A DNA stretch of 64,000 nucleotides from positions 51,240,469-51,304,468 of the forward strand of contig CM076996.1 of NCBI GenBank assembly GCA_039090855.1, in the 5' to 3' direction. Position numbers and translations under genes: made by a program. This DNA is from Macrothele yani. Its lineage: Eukaryota > Arthropoda > Arachnida > Araneae > Macrothelidae. The notes under the pieces were generated by a model. The model searched no databases. It was given only the letters and a program-made list of their open reading frames with translations, and had not been told where the DNA came from. Positions 9,528 through 19,230 of the stretch are shown piece by piece; within the stretch, counting starts at the first letter, position 1, and the number at the start of each line of letters is the position of its first letter.

Positions 9528-10842
9528 CACAGTGTGGCAAAGAATTTTTAAGACTGGGTCTGTAAAATGAAATAGAAACAAGAAATTATAATTTGTTTTG
9601 GTTTGTTATTCAAAATAAGTCCCTCCGGCTTCAATACACTTGTTACAGCGATTTAATAATGATTTGAATGCCTGTTCCAGTTCACTTTGCGGAATTGCCT
9701 CCAAAGCACGCGTCGAAGCTGTTTGTATGGTCGAAATATCATCAAAATAACACCCTTTTAATGTCATTTTAAGTTTTGGGAATAAAGAAAAATCGCAAGG
9801 TGCTAAATCAGACGAATACGGTGGATGATTCAACACGCAGACGTTATTTTTCGCCAAAAATCTACAAACAAGAAGTGAGGTGTGACTGGGTGCATTATCA
9901 TGCAACAAACACCAACTGTTTTCATCCCGATATTCTGGACGAATGCGACAAATTCTGCCCATCAAACGCCTCAAAACATTTAAATAAAACTCACCAGTAA
10001 TTGTTTGTCCACTTGGAACAAATTCTTTGTGGATAAATACCCTTACTATCGAAGAATGTAATGAGCATTGTTTTGATTTTCGATAGAACTTTTCTTGTTT
10101 TTTTTTGCCTTGTGGTGAGTGTTTTGACTTCCATTCCGCACTTTGTTGCTTTGTTTTACGATCATATTGAAAACACCATGTTTCATCACCTGTAACAATC
10201 GATTTTAAGAAGTTTGGATCATTTTCAGTGGCTAAAATGGTGTCTCTCCAATGTGCACTTTTCCTTGATTTTTGTTCATTGGTTAACGTGTGTGGAACAA
10301 ATTTAGCACAGATTTTTGTTTTGCCCAAATCTTATGCAGGATGGTTCGAATCGTTTCTTTGTTGATGTTTAAAGACTCTTCCATCATTCTTAGTGACGCA
10401 CATCGTTTGTTTGCCACGAAATCACGCACTTTTTCAATAATCTCAGGTGTCCTAGATGAACTTGGTCTTCCGGTATGCTTATCATCTTCTAGCGTATCTC
10501 TTCCGTCCAAAAAACGTTTTTGCCACAGGAAAACATTTGGTCTACATAAACAAAACTCACCATAAACTTTTTTCATCATTTGGTACGTTTCCAAGGCACT
10601 TTTACCAAGTTTTGCGTTAAATTTAATAACAGCCCTTTGTTCCATCTTAATAATTCAACATGAAAAAAATTTTACTTCGCTAATGAACGGCCGTTTCGTT
10701 TGAGTTACTTTAACAACTGCGCAGTACTTTTGGCAGAAAGCAAGCAAATGGTTACGGTTTATAACGCATTTGCGATTACACTGGTGGCGCCACCGTAGGC
10801 TGAAATCTAGCGCCAGTCTTAAAAATTCTTTGACGCACTGTG
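9528..10842 (-). mobile_element. Mariner transposon
   Basis: A 1315-bp element. Its ends are CACAGTGTGGCAAAGAATTT (left) and CACAGTGCGTCAAAGAATTT (right, complement), flanked by TA at 9526-9527 and 10843-10844. It encodes a DD34D transposase on the minus strand in two frames. Confidence 0.94.
9606..10645 (-). pseudogene. Mariner transposase (one frameshift)
   Basis: The N-terminal 120 codons (10645-10283) hold the double HTH region (MEQRAVIKFNAKLGKSALET, then GRPSSSRTPEIIEKVRDFVA). The catalytic 240 codons (10328-9606) hold TGDETW, HDNAPSHTS and SSDLAPCDFSLFPKLK, the DD34D triad of mariner. The two frames overlap near 10300, so a single indel appears to separate them. The combined length (~345 aa) is normal. 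This looks like the transposase type found next to SETMAR-like annotations in arthropods. Confidence 0.92.
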
Positions 10843-10844
10843 TA

Positions 10845-11276
10845 TTCCAATTATCATTTTATAAAAATCTGTGAATTTAACTTATTTCCACACACATGAC
10901 TCTCTGGACACATTTCATTTCTGAAAAATTTGATACATTAGAGTGCTACTAAGCCAACAAGACTCACTTATCTCGTGTACTATGATGTTTGACCGAAACT
11001 AATCTGTGGATATATGTTTCTAATTCTTATAAGTTTCTAATTGCTTGACTAAATGCACAAACTTTCCTGGACAAATACTTTTCATCTCAGGATTCAGCTA
11101 GTAAAGATTTACATGTACATTTTAAATCTGATTTTTAAAAATATTTCATTTTATTTTGTTCCAAATTCCCTACTTTTCTATTCTGAATATAATAATGTGC
11201 TTCACTTTAATATTTACTTATGTAATTTACAGCAAATAATCCCATGTGGCTTGTGCAATTATAAATATTGTACTGT
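10845..11276. other. AT-rich intergenic stretch
   Basis: About 430 bp between the mariner and the RTE target site. No coding sense, repeat end or RNA gene was recognised. A short open frame at 11053-11298 is AT-rich and shows no family resemblance. Confidence 0.5.
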
Positions 11277-11290
11277 ATATGCTGTATTTG
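11277..11290. repeat. Left target-site duplication of RTE copy 1
   Basis: ATATGCTGTATTTG, repeated exactly at 14477-14490 on the other side of the RTE element. Part of the right copy could be shared with the TGA tail. Confidence 0.92.
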
Positions 11291-14200
11291 GGATGTAAGG
11301 TCAGGTGATGCGTAACATCACAGCCTCTCCTTGACAAATGTCAACCCCGCCTTCTCGTGGTGCATCCTGTTCCCACTAAAGGGGCTCTGACGACCGCCAA
11401 TAGCGGTATAACTATACCATCGGGATTAGAGGAAATTCTATCCCACACTCACCAACCCGCTTGGCCAGCGTGGTGAGTTATGGCCAAACCCCTCCAAAAT
11501 GATTCCACAACTTAAATCTTGGCCCTCAGTCTCCGGCAGCTGGAATGTACCTGGCCAAGGCAGCGGCCAGTGCGACATGAAGGCAGAGGGTGCTAAGAAT
11601 CCCCGGAAGACCGGACTAGGCTGCCATCTGATGCTGACCTTGGCTACGTACAATGGACGCTCCCTATCTTCTGATTCAAGGCTTCTTGAATTGGAAGAGG
11701 AACTACAAAGGATCAAGTGGGACATCGTGGGGCTAAGTGAGGTAAGGAGAAAAGGAGAAGATCTCATCGAACTGAAAAGTGGACATCTCTTCTACTATCG
11801 TGGGACAGATACTGGCAGAACTAGTGGTGTTGGATTTATAATAAACAAGAAACTGAAGGATAAAGTTGTAGAAGTTGAAAGTTCCTCTGACAGAGCTGCA
11901 CGACTTGTTATCCAACTCTCAAAAAGATACCAGGCTCAGATTATTCAAACTTATGCACCCACCACAAGTCATCCTGAAGAAGAAATTGAAGAATTTTATG
12001 AGGAAATTTGTCATCTAAATAATAAAGGTAAGCAGCACTTGAAAATAATTATGGGAGATTTCAATGCAAAAATAGGGCAACGGCAACAGAATGAAACTTC
12101 AGTAGGTAAATTCGGTCACGGCAACAGAAACCAGCGTGGAAATACTCTCGTTGAGTTTGCAGAGGCAGAAGGGTTTTTCATCTTGAACTCCTTCTTCAAG
12201 AAAAAGCCACACAGGAAATGGACATGGAGACATCCAAATGGGACGACAAGTGAAATTGATTTTATTATGTGTAACAAAAAATTCGTCATAGAAGACTGCA
12301 GTGTGCTAAACAAGTTCAACACAGGTAGTGACCATAGATTGGTGAGATGTAAGATGCACCTCAACACTAAACTTGAACGTGGCAAGCTCATAAGACAAAC
12401 AAAATCTATTGACATAACCAACCTTAAAAAACACCATAATACCTTCAAGTTGGAACTGAAGAACAGGTTCTCTGCTTTAGAAGGCCTAACATCGGAAGAA
12501 GTGGACATCTCTGAAGTTAACAGAAAAGTAACCAAAGCTCTTATGGAAACAGCAACAAAATTAGCTGGGTCTAAGAACAAGTTGCATGTAAACAAATTAT
12601 CAGGAAAAACGAAAATGTTGATGCAAAAAAGAAGAGAGATGAGGACAACTAAAGAAGATGTGACTTCCAAAGTGGAATATATAGAGCTATGCAAGACAGT
12701 AAGAAAAAGTATCACTGAAGACGTAAGAAAATTCAACTGTGAACTAGTGAGGAAAGCAATTGAAAACAACCAAAGCCTAAAGATAGCAAAGGGACATCTC
12801 AGTAAGGGAAGAAAACAGATTATGGCACTGAGAAAAGAAGATGGTTCTGTAACAAGAAATAGAGGCGAAATTTTGACAAGAGTGAAAGATTTCTACTCCA
12901 AATTATATGAAAGGGATGATATATGCACTCCAGACATCATGAAAGATACCAGTACCAGAGTTCCTCCAGTCCTTCCAGCAGAAGTTGCACATGCAATCAA
13001 GAACATGAAGCGAGGAAAAGCTCCAGGAGAAGATGGAATTACTGTAGACATCATACAAGAAGCAAGTGGAGAAATCGAAACAGTACTCGCCCAAATTTTC
13101 ACTCGATGCCTTAATGAAGGAAAGATTCCTGAGGATTGGAACACCGCTACAATGATCCTGCTACATAAGAAAGGTGACATTGAGGATCTTGGAAACTACA
13201 GACCTATCAGCCTCCTATCAGTAGTTTATAAAATCTTCACTAAAGTTCTTTCACACCGCTTGAATGTAACACTGGACATGGCTCAACCGAGAGAACAAGC
13301 TGGATTCAGGAGTGGCTACAGCACAATAGATCATATCCACGTGCTGAGAGAACTAATTGAAAGAGCAAGGGAATATGAACTTCCATTGTGCATGGCTTTT
13401 ATCGATTATGAAAAAGCCTTTGACTCGGTGAAACCATCAGCAGTTACAATGGCTCTGAAAACCTGCGGTATTGAAGATGCATACATTAATATTATTAATA
13501 ACATCTATGAAAATGCAAGTGCAAAGATTCGGCTGTTTGAAAATACAACACACGTAAAAATTGGAAAGGGAGTGAGACAAGGTGACACCATATCTCCGAA
13601 GCTCTTTAATGCCACATTGGAGGGTGTTTTTCAGTCGCTGAGCTGGGAAAACAAGGGGATAAAGATTAATGGAGATTATCTAACCCACCTTCGTTTTGCT
13701 GATGACGTAGTCATTTTTGCAACTACCCCATCTGAGCTGCAGAGTATGATCCAGGAACTTGCTGACAAGAGTAAAGAAGTGGGATTAAAAATGAACTTTC
13801 AGAAGACAAAAGTGATGTTCAATGCTTTTACAAGAAATGAAGATTTATCGATTGATGGAGAAAAGCTGGAGATAACAGACACATACGTTTATCTTGGACA
13901 GCAGATATCAAGTGAGGGTCACATTGATGAAGAAATTAATCGGCGTACAAAACTTGCCTGGAGAGCTTTTGGAAGAAACAGCATAATTTTCAAGAGCAAT
14001 ATGCCATTATGTCTTAAAAGAAAAGTGTTTGATCAATGCATCCTTCCAGTGCTTACGTATGGGGCAGAGACGTGGACCTTAACTAAAAGAGACATACAAA
14101 GGCTGCAGACAACTCAAAGAAGCATGGAGAGGTGCATGCTTGGTGTAACCAGGAGAGATAAGAAGAGGAACACGTGGATCCGAAAAATGACAAGAGTGGA

Positions 14201-14476
14201 AGACATCATGATCAGAGTTAAATCCCTGAAATGGCAATGGGCTGGACATACTGCCAGAAGAACAGACCATCGATGGACAGCCGAAATTTTAGATTGGATT
14301 CCAAGGGACAGGAAAAGACCCAGAAGAAGACCACATGGAAGATGGGTGGATGAAATTCGAAAGTATGCGGGAGTGACATGGAGGAGACTGGCACAAGACA
14401 GACCGTTGTGGAGGAAACTTGGGGAGACCTTCGTCCAGCAGTGGATTGATAATGGTTGACAATGATGATGATGATG
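11291..14476 (+). mobile_element. RTE LINE copy 1, full length with intact ORF
   Basis: A 3186-bp element: about 208 bp of 5' leader, one ORF of 986 codons, a very short 3' UTR and a (TGA)n tail. It is flanked by a 14-bp perfect duplication. The single ORF with APE endonuclease plus RT, and the short 3' end with trinucleotide tail, fit the RTE clade. A second copy lies inverted at 36486-39654 and a 3' fragment at 19019-19217. Confidence 0.93.
11499..14459 (+). CDS. RTE endonuclease-reverse transcriptase, uninterrupted
   Basis: 986 codons with no stop or frameshift. The APE endonuclease occupies roughly residues 50-290: ATYNGRSLSSD near the start, IVGLSEVRRKGED (catalytic Glu), IMGDFNAKIG (about 184-193) and TGSDHRLVRC (about 275-284). 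The RT follows: KRGKAPGEDGITVDII, GNYRPISLLSVVYKIFTKVL, AFIDYEKAFDSV (motif A), GVRQGDTISPKLFNATLE (motif B) and FADD at 733-736 (motif C). The C-terminus includes LTYGAETWTLTKRD. The enzyme would nick DNA and copy its RNA at the nick. The frame opens upstream of the obvious domain, so the true start may be 11499 or the Met at 11577. All key residues seen are present. Confidence 0.94.
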   Translation: MIPQLKSWPSVSGSWNVPGQGSGQCDMKAEGAKNPRKTGLGCHLMLTLATYNGRSLSSDSRLLELEEELQRIKWDIVGLSEVRRKGEDLIELKSGHLFYYRGTDTGRTSGVGFIINKKLKDKVVEVESSSDRAARLVIQLSKRYQAQIIQTYAPTTSHPEEEIEEFYEEICHLNNKGKQHLKIIMGDFNAKIGQRQQNETSVGKFGHGNRNQRGNTLVEFAEAEGFFILNSFFKKKPHRKWTWRHPNGTTSEIDFIMCNKKFVIEDCSVLNKFNTGSDHRLVRCKMHLNTKLERGKLIRQTKSIDITNLKKHHNTFKLELKNRFSALEGLTSEEVDISEVNRKVTKALMETATKLAGSKNKLHVNKLSGKTKMLMQKRREMRTTKEDVTSKVEYIELCKTVRKSITEDVRKFNCELVRKAIENNQSLKIAKGHLSKGRKQIMALRKEDGSVTRNRGEILTRVKDFYSKLYERDDICTPDIMKDTSTRVPPVLPAEVAHAIKNMKRGKAPGEDGITVDIIQEASGEIETVLAQIFTRCLNEGKIPEDWNTATMILLHKKGDIEDLGNYRPISLLSVVYKIFTKVLSHRLNVTLDMAQPREQAGFRSGYSTIDHIHVLRELIERAREYELPLCMAFIDYEKAFDSVKPSAVTMALKTCGIEDAYINIINNIYENASAKIRLFENTTHVKIGKGVRQGDTISPKLFNATLEGVFQSLSWENKGIKINGDYLTHLRFADDVVIFATTPSELQSMIQELADKSKEVGLKMNFQKTKVMFNAFTRNEDLSIDGEKLEITDTYVYLGQQISSEGHIDEEINRRTKLAWRAFGRNSIIFKSNMPLCLKRKVFDQCILPVLTYGAETWTLTKRDIQRLQTTQRSMERCMLGVTRRDKKRNTWIRKMTRVEDIMIRVKSLKWQWAGHTARRTDHRWTAEILDWIPRDRKRPRRRPHGRWVDEIRKYAGVTWRRLAQDRPLWRKLGETFVQQWIDNG

Positions 14477-14490
14477 ATATGCTGTATTTG
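14477..14490. repeat. Right target-site duplication of RTE copy 1
   Basis: ATATGCTGTATTTG, identical to 11277-11290. It directly follows the TGA-repeat tail. Confidence 0.92.
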
Positions 14491-14554
14491 AATTTGCTCA
14501 CACCGCACGTTTGCATGTCCCAATTTTCCACCCAGTTAAAAAGTTCAGCTTTTC

Positions 14555-14767
14555 TTGTCATCAGCCGATCTCATGTATGATTACTATAATAAACAGTCAA
14601 AACCTTTTCTGCCATTAAAGGAAGGAGACAGTGTACTTATAAGAAATTTAAACAATGCTTCATGGGAGCCATCAGCAGTTGTTGGAGTGGATTCTAGTCC
14701 TAGGTCAGGTCTTATACAGTTCAGAAGGCCAATGGTGCTATTGTGTGCAGAAACAGAATCCACTTAA
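14555..14767 (+). pseudogene. Gypsy integrase C-terminal fragment
   Basis: 70 codons covering LPLKEGDSVLIRNLNNASWE (the SH3-like G-D-x-V motif) and SSPRSGLIQF. The last residues run out of frame; the natural continuation (NRIHLRKSYNP) is in the frame of the next ORF, so one indel lies at about 14735. Upstream integrase core is missing; the RTE insertion site is only 65 bp away. Confidence 0.65.
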
Positions 14768-15474
14768 GAAAGTCCTACAATCCAGCCCGGAATCTGCTAC
14801 CTAAGGACTTCGAGACAGAAGAGCCCAGTGGTGAAATAAGTGCCAGCCCTACAGACCCAAGACAAGAGAAGACTCAGACAGAGGAGTTATCAGGGGCGGA
14901 CACAGTACAACCTAGAAGTCCAATAGGTGACAGTCTTCCTGTGTCTTGGAAGAGGGACAGACCGAACAGAATCCACTTAAGAAAGTCCTACAATCCAGCC
15001 CGGAATCTGCTACCTAAGGACTTCGAGACAGAAGAGCCCAGTGGTGAAAGGAGTGCCAGCCCTACAGACCCAAGACAAGAGAAGACTCAGACAGAGGAGT
15101 TATCAGGGGTGGACACAGTACAACCTAAAAGTCCAATAGGTGACAGTCTTCCTGTGTCTTGGAAGAGGGACAGACCGAACAGAATCCACTTAAGAAAGTC
15201 CTACAATCCAGCCCGGAATCTGCTACTTAAGGACTTCGAGACAGAAGAGCCCAGTGGTGAAACAAGTGCCAGCCCTTCAGACCCAAGACAAGAGAAGAGT
15301 CAGACAGAGGAGTTATCAGGGGCGGACACAATACAACCTAAAAGTCCAATGGGTGACAGTCTTCCTGTGTCTTGGAAGAGGGACAGACCAAGTCCCTCTT
15401 CCAACTGGTGTGGACAGACCAAGTCTTCCTGTGTCATTAGAAGAGACTGGTGTGCTGTGGCACCCATATTATGA
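14743..15474 (+). pseudogene. Gypsy pol tail with three 71-residue repeats
   Basis: 243 codons consisting of three in-frame near-identical repeats. Each begins NRIHLRKSYNPARNLL, continues FETEEPSGE and TQTEELSG, and ends DSLPVSWKRDRP. A unique tail of about 29 residues follows. The first residues (RIHLRKS) are the end of the gypsy integrase; the rest is a Pro/Ser/Glu-rich, probably disordered tail. Because the unit is 213 bp (71 codons), amplification kept the frame open. No enzymatic function is suggested for the repeats. Confidence 0.7.
14752..15390 (+). repeat. Three tandem 213-bp repeats
   Basis: Units start at 14752, 14965 and 15178. They differ by only a few bases (for example GGGGCGGAC against GGGGTGGAC), so the amplification is recent relative to the decay around it. 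The period is a multiple of three. Confidence 0.95.
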
Positions 15475-15566
15475 GTACTTTTAGGGGGGGGGGGGCTAAG
15501 AAAAATCCTTACTTCTTTCAAGGCTGTCAAACATTTTAGTAAATGTACAAGATACTAAAATACAAC

Positions 15567-15578
15567 AAAAATAAAGAA
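15567..15578. repeat. Putative left target duplication of P1
   Basis: AAAAATAAAGAA, repeated at 16932-16943. It is A-rich, so chance is possible, but it is placed exactly as in the three other palindromic insertions. Confidence 0.6.
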
Positions 15579-16931
15579 TATATTCATACAGCATTGCAAA
15601 TGTCAAAAAGTCACATAGCTGCTTAATTATTAATGTGCTATTTAAACAATCTACATTTTGAGGTTACTTTCAGTATTCACATCGTGGTTCAAGGCCCAAA
15701 AAACACACATCACACTGACGCAAAACTTCTCCCCCCCCAATAACTAAATGCCGATTCAAACTAATCAACTACAATGACACATAATTCAACTCCCTAAAAA
15801 CGCCTATCTAATTAAAACCTCAATAAAAAACTTAGATTACACATTTCTTAAAACCCATAATTATTTACAACTGCACACTGGTAATTAATTGAAACAAACC
15901 AAACGTGACACAACCACTATCCTCATTAATGTCGGACCTCTCCCTATTCAGCAACAAGCGTACTTTCCTAGCACTTTCAGCCTCTGCCCAGGCCATTTTC
16001 AAGGAGTCGACACAACAGATGAGCCTCTGTTGCCGCCCTCAAATGTAGTGAATGTTCTAGGTTTTGCTCAGCATTGATTGAAAAAAACAGACACAGGTTA
16101 TGTAATATTAACGATTCATTGAAAAAAACAGACACAGGTTATGTAATATTAATGGTCCTAATAGCTTAAATGCATATTGGAAAGATCTTATCGGAATGGA
16201 GAGCCATAGAAAAAAACAGAGGGGGGGGGAAAGGAAAGGAAAAAAATAAATAAATGGTGTAACGTAATATTTAAAAAATATGATTGAATATAAGAAGATT
16301 AATTTTCAAGAATCAAATGCAGCTGGCTGTGGAACGGATATTTACAAGTACGAAGAGAAAAAGAAGACTAATGGGTCAGCTAATAGATGGTGCCACTGCG
16401 CTGAGCGGTGAATAACGATGATGAGACGATGCCGAGCAAAACCTAGAACATTCGCTGTGTTTGAGGGTGGCGACGGAGGTTCATCTGTTGCGTTCACTCC
16501 TTGAAAATGGCCTGGGCAGAGGCTGAAAATGCTAGGAAAGTACGCTTGTTGTTGAGTGGGGAGAGGTCCGAGATTAATGAGGATAGTGGTTGTGTCAGGT
16601 TTGGTTGGTTTCAATTAATTACCGGTGTGCAGTTGTAAAGAATTATGGGTTGCAGTTTTAACTTAGATGTTTTAGGAAATGTGTAATATAAGTTTTTTAT
16701 TGAGGTTTTAATTAGATAGGCGTTTTTAGGGAGTTGAATTATGTGTCATTGTAGTTGATTATTTTGAATCAGCATTTAGTTATGGGGGGCGAAGTTTTGC
16801 GTGAGTGGGATGTGCGTTTTTTGGGCCTTGAACCACGATGTGAATACTGAAAATTATGTGTTGGAAATGCGTGTAAGAGATGAAAACCTCCTAAAGAATA
16901 TTTGGGATAAAGGTGAGTAACCTCAAAATGT
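15579..16931. mobile_element. Palindromic insertion P1 (PLE-tail type)
   Basis: Inverted arms at 15654-16074 and about 16430-16930, with about 80 bp of extra sequence in the right arm (16850-16915). Arm ends are CATTTTGAGGTTACT. A 75-nt extension (15579-15653) lies beyond the left arm, while the right arm ends 1 nt from the duplication. Both arms encode the same short frame (TTTILINVGPLP) on opposite strands. Both carry a motif resembling a decayed PLE 3' hairpin (CTTGAAAATGGCCT, then GAAA). No transposase. Confidence 0.6.
16077..16152 (+). repeat. Direct duplication in the P1 spacer
   Basis: A 35-bp block beginning ATTGAAAAAAACAGACACAG occurs at 16077-16111 and 16118-16152 without mismatch, separated by 6 bp. 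Confidence 0.9.
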
Positions 16932-16943
16932 AAAAATAAAGAA
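16932..16943. repeat. Putative right target duplication of P1
   Basis: AAAAATAAAGAA, identical to 15567-15578. Confidence 0.6.
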
Positions 16944-17215
16944 GTTCAATAATTGCAATCAATCATTAATATCTTATTATTTTTAAAAATGCTTTAAAAA
17001 AATGTTTCATCTATTTTAGTGTTTTAAATTTATCAAAAATGTGGCTATACCAACGGACAGGAGGGGGGGCTCGAGCTACTATGGTAATGGCGGAGTAGAT
17101 ATCAGGAGGACGCACGATTGTTGTTTTAAATAAAAGTGTATGTTCTGGAATGGTGTTCATTACTGTTTAAAAAGTAAAGTACGTGTCTCTGAGGTAAGCT
17201 TAATATCTAACTCTC

Positions 17216-17585
17216 ATCATGTGAGGAATGAAGATGTGTTGCAGTTGTGTAATGTGAAGCAAAATGTTGTTTGCAAGGTGGAGACTAATATTCTTAGGTG
17301 GTTTGGCCATGTTGAAAGAATGAGTGATGAGATGCTTACTAAGAATTTTTTTTATTTTAGCCCGAGTGGCAGGAAGGAAAGGCAGAGAAAAGCCAAGAAA
17401 GTCCTGGGAGGACCAGATTCAGGAGTGTCTGCATGAGAAAAAGATTATGAGTATGAAGTATAGAATGTCTTGTGTACATCATGTGATGAATGTCAGTGAT
17501 CTGGTAGTTTGTATTTCTTTGTGGAGCTAACCTCTGAATCTCAGAGAACAGCTTAGTGATATGTATGTATGTATGTATGTATCGG
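17216..17585 (+). mobile_element. LINE-alpha 3' end, 5'-truncated copy
   Basis: Begins abruptly in the RT C-terminal region (VRNEDVLQLCNVKQNVVCKV, then LRWFGHVERMSDEMLTK). It continues through PRKSWEDQIQECLHEKKIM and the 3' UTR to a (TATG)n tail at 17562-17583. A frameshift lies near 17350 in a T run. Truncation at the 5' side is typical of LINE insertion. Confidence 0.88.
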
Positions 17586-18114
17586 TATGCTATATAAACT
17601 CTTGCCTGCACTATCTAAAAGACAAGTTTTTTTTTTCTTTATTTTTAATGATGGTACTTTTATAATCACAGTTGCATGTTCCAATATCCTTGTTTTGTTT
17701 GTGGCGTTCTTTTTTGATTATCTTAACTAAATCTTTAATGTACAGAAATTTGCCACAGTATGTTTTATTATTTTGATTTTTTTGTCTAGGATGCTTGTAC
17801 TCATGTATCAGATTTTTAACATCTGAAATGTTGTAACCAATTTTTTTTTCACATCAATAATCCATTGTATTTCATTTTTTTTTTTATATACGTTATTACT
17901 GGAATGTGTAAATGCTCGATGTACAAACGTTCTTAGAGCTAAAATTTTGTAGGCCCATGAATGCTGGGATTCAGCTGGAATGGGAACTGGTTAGGTATGT
18001 GGGTTTTTGATAGACACAATAATCTAGTTGTGTCTGGTTTTAATCATTTTTATATCTAAGAAAGGTAATGTACCATTATTTTCAATTTCCATTGTAAATT
18101 TGATGTCTGGAAAT

Positions 18115-18243
18115 ATGCTAGAAAATTCTTCCCTTAGGGTATCAAGTTCTTTGACATCTGACTTCCAGATTAGAAAAGTGTCATCAATGTATCTGCCGTA
18201 AAAAGAGAATTTCGTAAAAGAATTTGTTAACTACATCTTCAAT
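18115..18243 (-). pseudogene. PLE-1 RT motif C segment
   Basis: Reads RYIDDTFLIWKSDVKELDTL in the minus strand sense, with a small indel before it, then REEFSSIFPDIKFTMEIENN. YIDD (usually YVDD) is the metal-binding motif of PLE RTs. The segment lies just downstream of P2 and belongs to the same element as the pieces at 18915-19010 and 19231-19458. Confidence 0.75.
18235..18243. repeat. Left target duplication of P2
   Basis: ATCTTCAAT, repeated at 18906-18914. The flanking PLE-1 reading supports this as the point where the RT coding sense was split. Confidence 0.75.
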
Positions 18244-18332
18244 CTGTAAATCAAACTCATCTTTGTTCTGTGGCTTTTTAGATTATTATATTCAGACAAG
18301 TTAACTTTTTATGGGATTTATCTTGGTAAATT

Positions 18333-18380
18333 CTTATAATTTCTGCAAATTTTCGGAGAGAACTCCTCTCCTTCTTCAGG
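18333..18380 (-). ncRNA. Hammerhead-like core, left arm of P2
   Basis: On the minus strand: TTGC, core CTGAAGA, one extra A, stem GGAGAG/CTCTCC with a 5-nt loop, GAAA, then TTTGCA. TGC before the core can pair with GCA after the site. The mirror copy in the other arm has CTGACGA: the only core difference is at the freely variable position of CUGANGA. The extra base after the core departs from the classical layout, so activity is uncertain. Confidence 0.45.
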
Positions 18381-18810
18381 CAATCTTTCGTTCAATCTCC
18401 GTCATGGTCTTCGGTTACGGTTAACCTTGACGGTTACTGCGATTTTGCAAAATGTCTTTCCAGATGTTGGGCACTGAAAACCCCTTACAGTCATTAATGA
18501 TGAAGTTCTGGTATTTTCCAATTTCAAGTCCCTCTTTCAATTTTCGCTTCAGGAAGTTGGATAGATGTCCAATAACAGTCAAAGATTCCCAGTCCATGCG
18601 GTGTACGGTTTCTCTAACGTGTCTGTCTAATCCTGTCTTCCTGAAGCAAAAATTGAATGAGGGACTTGAAATTGGAAAATACCAGAGCTTCATCATTAAT
18701 GACTGTAAGGGGTTTTTACTGCCTAACATCTGGCAAGACATTTTGCAAAATCGCCGTAACTGTCAAGGTTAACCGTAACCGAAGACTGTGGCGAAGATTG
18801 AACGAAAGAC

Positions 18811-18849
18811 TGCCTGACGAAGGAGAGGAGTTCTCTCCGAAAATTTGCA
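18811..18849 (+). ncRNA. Hammerhead-like core, right arm of P2
   Basis: Core CTGACGA at 18814-18820, an extra A, stem GGAGAG (18822-18827) with CTCTCC (18833-18838), GAAA at 18839-18842, then TTTGCA. TGC before the core pairs with GCA after it. PLEs are known to carry minimal hammerhead ribozymes in their terminal repeats, which is the basis for the call. Confidence 0.45.
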
Positions 18850-18905
18850 GAAATTATAAGAATTTACCTAGATAAATCCCTATAAAAGTTATCTAGTCTG
18901 AATAT

Positions 18906-18914
18906 ATCTTCAAT
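18906..18914. repeat. Right target duplication of P2
   Basis: ATCTTCAAT, matching 18235-18243. Confidence 0.75.
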
Positions 18915-19018
18915 TTTTTGTAAAACCACTTCGGCAAAAAGAGATGATAAAGGGGAGCCCATTAAAGCTCCTAATTTTTGCCTGTAAATGTTGTTGTAGT
19001 GATAGTTATTTTTGTATA

Positions 19019-19217
19019 TCATCATCATCAACCATTATCAATCCACTGCTGGACGAAGGTCTCCCCAAGTTTCTTCCACAATGGGCTGTCTTGTGCCAGT
19101 ATCTTCCATGTTACTCCCACATACTTTCGAATTCCATCCACCCATCTCACATGTGGTCTTCTTCTGGGTATTTTCCTGTCCCTTGGAATCCAATCTAAAA
19201 TTTTCGGCTGTCCATCG
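19019..19217 (-). mobile_element. RTE LINE 3' fragment
   Basis: About 200 bp homologous to the last coding part and tail of the RTE at 11291-14476, in minus orientation. It starts with the ATC-repeat tail at 19019 and includes a shared stretch reading PRDRK with divergence. It is 5'-truncated, as expected of a short LINE insertion, and lies within PLE-1. Confidence 0.88.
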
Positions 19218-19230
19218 AAAGAAAAAAAAA

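Larger units (their letters stand above)
14540..15480 (+). mobile_element. Ty3/gypsy-type pol 3' end
   Basis: The sense reads YDYYNKQSKPFLPLKEGDSV, then SWEPSAVVGV and NRIHLRKS. This matches the end of a gypsy integrase, where the chromodomain-like SH3 fold is followed by RRNRxHLR. A G run at 15484-15494 could be a polypurine tract, but no LTR was identified after it. The rest of the element is absent. Confidence 0.7.
18244..18905. mobile_element. Palindromic insertion P2 (PLE-tail type) inside PLE-1
   Basis: 662 bp. Arms run about 18288-18555 and 18637-18905, with an asymmetric centre of about 80 bp. A 44-nt extension (18244-18287) lies outside the left arm; the right arm abuts its target duplication. 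Both arms carry a hammerhead-like core and a 6-bp hairpin stem (GGAGAG/CTCTCC). The arms encode mirror-image short frames (MMKFWYFPISSPSFNF on +, MMKLWYFPISSPSFNF on -). No transposase or RT is encoded. Confidence 0.8.

Noticed and set aside
12116..12769. A 217-codon minus-strand frame
   Set aside because: Antisense shadow of the RTE copy 1 ORF; the same shadow occurs in copy 2.
15889..16614. Two mirror-image frames (TTTILINVGPLP) at 15889-16077 and 16342-16614 that look like related proteins
   Set aside because: They are the same DNA read on both arms of the P1 palindrome; no evidence of a protein.
17562..17583. Stand-alone TATG microsatellite
   Set aside because: It is the 3' tail of the LINE-alpha fragment; the same tail type ends the copy at 2508.
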